Assembly (NCBI RefSeq): GCF_004025585.1
Contig: NZ_QTZO01000007.1
Location: forward strand, 108,509-172,508
Direction: 5' to 3'
Source: Pseudodesulfovibrio sp. S3
GTDB lineage: Bacteria; Desulfobacterota; Desulfovibrionia; Desulfovibrionales; Desulfovibrionaceae
DNA: 64,000 nt
In this document: piece after piece, positions 61,940 through 64,000 of the stretch
Numbering within the stretch: the stretch's first letter is position 1
Layout of the letters: every line of letters starts with the position of its first letter
Notes under the pieces: model-generated
The model's database searches: none
What the model saw: the letters and a program-made list of their open reading frames with translations, nothing else
Told to the model about the DNA's origin: nothing
Program-made: the position numbers and the translations under genes

Positions 61940-62681
61940 GAATTAGGGGGACAGTATACCTAATTCTTGACTTGGTAGAGTCCATGTAGGATATTGCGCC
62001 CATGCCGAGAATTGCTCGTATTGTCGTATCCGGTGAGGCCCACCATGTGGTGCAGCGAGGAAACCGTCGATTGCCCACGTTCTTTTGCGAGGCGGATTAC
62101 CAATTGTATCTGGAACTTGTCAGGGGGTGGTGCGACAGACATTGCGTGGCCATCTGGTGCTACTGCCTGTTGACCAATCATGTGCATCTGATTGCCGTTC
62201 CAGAGACCGAAAGCGGTTTGCGCCTGGCTTTCGGGGAGGCTCACCGCCGCTACTCGCTCCATGTCAACAAGCGTGAGGGATGGACCGGCCACCTGTGGCA
62301 GGATCGCTTTTCCTCCTTTGTCATGGATGAGGCGCATGCGCTCGCGGCTGCCCGCTATATCGAACGCAATCCCGTGCGTGCAGGCATGGTCTCGGACCCT
62401 GCCGATTACCCCTGGAGCAGCGCCTTGGCCCATTTGCAAGGGAGGGACGATATTCTGGTAAAGGCAGGGCCTCTGCTTTCCATGGTTCCGGATTGGCGAA
62501 GCTTCATAGCCTCAGGGGATGCGCAGGATGCTATGGATGCCTTGAGTAAGCATGCACGGACAGGCCGCCCACTCGGCAACGACGCGTTTTTCGATCGGTT
62601 GCAAGCCCGTACAGGAGTGGACTTGCGACGCCGGAAACCCGGCCCGAAGAAGCGGAATTAGGTATACTGTCCCTCTAATTC
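61940..62681 (+). mobile_element. RAYT element copy 2 with 27-bp terminal inverted repeats
   Basis: A 742-bp unit, same ends as copy 1 (left 61940-61966, right 62655-62681). A partial extra left end (GAATTAGGGGG at 61929) precedes it. It lies between the TpsA fragment and orphan module 2. Confidence 0.85.
62002..62661 (+). CDS. REP-associated tyrosine transposase (Y1_Tnp/IS200-like), copy 2
   Basis: 219 residues, nearly identical to copy 1; visible differences are P10S, E42G, Y46H and M56L (approximate numbering). The HUH motif NHVHLI and the Tyr region are intact, so it should be functional. Confidence 0.9.
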   Translation: MPRIARIVVSGEAHHVVQRGNRRLPTFFCEADYQLYLELVRGWCDRHCVAIWCYCLLTNHVHLIAVPETESGLRLAFGEAHRRYSLHVNKREGWTGHLWQDRFSSFVMDEAHALAAARYIERNPVRAGMVSDPADYPWSSALAHLQGRDDILVKAGPLLSMVPDWRSFIASGDAQDAMDALSKHARTGRPLGNDAFFDRLQARTGVDLRRRKPGPKKRN

Positions 62682-63241
62682 TAATTGGTGATAAGATTGA
62701 GCAATTGTCAACTGAGGTTGGAACAGAAATTGCCGCAGTATTAGGGCGCGGGAAAGACTCCACCCAACTCGCTTATCCACCCGCTCAGGAGGATATCGAT
62801 GCATCCAAGTTTGGGCTTAATCTGTTTATCGGTTCCCTTGGGTCTATTGTTGGCGGCAAGGCAGTTCTTGGCGATAAGGGGTTGGGTAGTTCTTCACGGA
62901 CTAAGTTATCTTATGATAAGAGTACTGGAACTTGGAAGAGTCCTGCGGGTTTAGTCTATGGAGATGATCCCAACTTTGGAAACAGGATTAAGCATGTGTT
63001 GGCTCACGGGGAGTCAAATCCTAAGAAAGCTCAGCACTCAGTGTTTAATGTTGAGAAGCATGAAATCCTCGGCTTAGTCGACGAGGCTTGGAAGATGAAA
63101 GGGAATCCAAGGACCGAAGGAGCGGTCCATATTTTTGAGCCCAATATGAACAAAGTCGTTGGCACAAATGGTGAAACATCAATTCGAATAGTAGTTAGGA
63201 AGGGAACATGTGAAATTATTTCTTCTTATCCCATTAAGTAA
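62682..63241 (+). pseudogene. Orphan exoprotein C-terminal toxin fragment 2
   Basis: An open frame of about 186 residues with no own start, beginning at the RAYT right end (LIGDKIEQLS...). It ends in a compact domain with GNRIKHVLAHGESNP, AQHSVFNVEKHEIL, VDEAWKMKG and a basic tail, a pattern of paired His motifs seen in EndoU/BECR-type RNase toxins (tentative). The upstream part (FGLNLFIGSLGSIVGGKAV) looks like a pretoxin region. The next gene starts 8 bases after its stop. Confidence 0.65.
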
Positions 63242-63249
63242 GGTTCAAC

Positions 63250-63579
63250 ATGATAGATTATATAGAAATTGACAGTGATGATATTGTCTACTGCCCCATT
63301 TTGCATGATGGTCGATTAAAAAAAATAAATATTCTAAGTTTAAGCAAAATAATATATGTCTGCGAAGAATGTGAATTGATATGGGAAAGCGTTGATAATA
63401 TTGTATTGAACAAGCCGAATGACATTTCAACAGTTAAGGAATACATTCGAAGCATTGGAATAACCATGCCTCCATTTATCAAGGCGGAAGAATGGGGAAA
63501 ATATATTGAACACAAAGGCTATCTTCGGTTAAAGGATTTAGAGTGTTTTCTAAAGGACAAAAAAATTATAAAGATTTAG
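63250..63579 (+). CDS. Candidate immunity protein of orphan module 2
   Basis: A 109-residue AT-rich, Ile- and Lys-rich protein (MIDYIEIDSDDIVYCP start, ending KDKKIIKI). It directly follows toxin fragment 2 with a TAAGG ribosome-like site. There is a CEECELIW motif near the middle. It has no recognised family. A terminator follows at 63643. Confidence 0.65.
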   Translation: MIDYIEIDSDDIVYCPILHDGRLKKINILSLSKIIYVCEECELIWESVDNIVLNKPNDISTVKEYIRSIGITMPPFIKAEEWGKYIEHKGYLRLKDLECFLKDKKIIKI

Positions 63580-63642
63580 TTACTGGGAATTTTGGGTACA
63601 CCTTACTAATTAACAGTCCATCAATAATAGGTATGATTCAAG

Positions 63643-63672
63643 AAGGCCCGACGCAACCGGGCCTTTTCTTTT
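63643..63672 (+). terminator. Terminator after orphan module 2
   Basis: AAGGCCCG, a 7-base loop with CGCAA, CGGGCCTT, then TTCTTTT. It is near-identical to the one at 61690. Confidence 0.85.
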
Positions 63673-63688
63673 GTTCCCTGACATAATT

Positions 63689-63746
63689 CCCCCCCCCATT
63701 CCTCCCACGACCGCCGCCAGATCAACCGCGCCACCATCGGCGAGGG
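63689..63746 (+). repeat. Second copy of the poly-C/TpsA-fragment sequence, cut short
   Basis: Nine C residues (63689-63697) then the same sequence as 61736 onward, ending at GGCGAGGG where 61726-61935 continues. The RAYT-type repeat begins at that point, so it interrupts the copy. Confidence 0.75.
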
Positions 63747-63751
63747 GACAG

Positions 63752-63800
63752 GAATTAGGGGGACAGGGAATTAGGGGGACAGGGAATTAGGGGGACAGTA
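63752..63800 (+). repeat. Tandem GAATTAGGGGGACAGG 16-bp repeats
   Basis: GAATTAGGGGGACAGG starts at 63752, 63768 and 63784, exactly 16 bases apart, with a partial unit before. The last unit is the left end of RAYT copy 3. Confidence 0.85.
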
Positions 63801-64000
63801 TACCTAATTCTTGACTTGGTAGAGTCCATGTAGGATATTGTGCCCATGCCGAGAATTGCTCGTATTGTCGTACCCGGTGAGGCCCACCATGTGGTGCAGC
63901 GAGGAAACCGTCGATTGCCCACGTTCTTTTGCGAGGCGGATTACCAGCTGTATCTGGAACTTGTCAGGGAGTGGTGCGACAGACATTGCGTGGCCATCTG
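63784..64000 (+). mobile_element. RAYT element copy 3 (cut by the window end)
   Basis: Left end 63784-63810, identical to copies 1 and 2. The right end lies beyond the window. Confidence 0.85.
63846..64000 (+). CDS. REP-associated tyrosine transposase, copy 3 (partial)
   Basis: The first 51 or so codons match copies 1 and 2 (MPRIARIVVPGEAHH). The gene continues beyond the window end. Confidence 0.85.
   Translation, partial: MPRIARIVVPGEAHHVVQRGNRRLPTFFCEADYQLYLELVREWCDRHCVAI

Noticed and set aside
63742..63800. Tandem 16-bp repeats as a CRISPR array
   Set aside because: No spacers lie between the repeats and there are no cas genes; the repeat is the RAYT left end.

Overview
The window looks like chromosome of a strictly anaerobic sulfate-reducing bacterium of the Desulfovibrionaceae, probably close to Pseudodesulfovibrio (inference). 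It carries a complete Hmc transmembrane redox complex (hmcABCDEF) with rrf1/rrf2-type regulators, several multihaem cytochromes c, a double-cubane iron-sulfur protein with its activator, TRAP transporters and a high density of sensor kinases. Most genes to about 51.4 kb lie on the minus strand and are GC-rich.

Layout. 0-1.3 kb: class II aldolase. 1.4-9.5 kb: two paralogous CII-like DNA-binding proteins flanking a five-gene signalling operon (hybrid kinase, alpha/beta hydrolase, double rhodanese protein, THI5-like periplasmic binding protein, Cache-HAMP-SpoIIE phosphatase), then a 40-residue small gene. 9.5-15.7 kb: TetR regulator with paired operators, glnS, a ferredoxin-nitroreductase fusion and an NDP-forming acyl-CoA synthetase. 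15.7-20.5 kb: TRAP transporter with two tandem binding proteins, and a TetR gene preceded by three evenly spaced operators. 20.5-26.8 kb: LytS/LytR pair, CstA-type transporter, two small genes and an ArsA-like ATPase. 26.9-32.2 kb: thioredoxin-reductase fusion, a diguanylate cyclase and a histidine kinase. 32.4-47.5 kb: respiratory and redox-sensing region with an octahaem HAO-family reductase and its NrfH-like partner, a sensor kinase with haem-c motifs in its sensor domain, Rrf2, a response regulator/kinase hybrid, two Rrf1-like receivers, a UspA protein and hmcFEDCBA. 48-51.4 kb: small unknown genes and a double-cubane reductase/activase pair.

From 51.6 kb the character changes to an accessory region on the plus strand: a decayed IS1595-type transposase, then a two-partner secretion locus (outer-membrane TpsB and an exoprotein of about 1838 residues with a variable C-terminal toxin-like tail), its candidate immunity gene, and two orphan toxin-tail/immunity modules. 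Three nearly identical REP-associated tyrosine transposase (RAYT) elements with 27-bp terminal inverted repeats sit exactly at the module boundaries; the third runs off the window. This arrangement is a contact-dependent-inhibition-like toxin reservoir broken up by RAYT elements, and is the most interesting part of the window.

How the parts fit together: Hmc would move electrons between periplasmic cytochromes and the membrane/cytoplasm. The octahaem reductase and its quinol-dehydrogenase partner probably detoxify nitrite or hydroxylamine. The cluster of Cys/haem-containing sensors, Rrf2 and the Rrf1-like receivers between them is well placed to tune both according to redox state. LytSR-CstA and the TRAP operon handle uptake of small organic acids.
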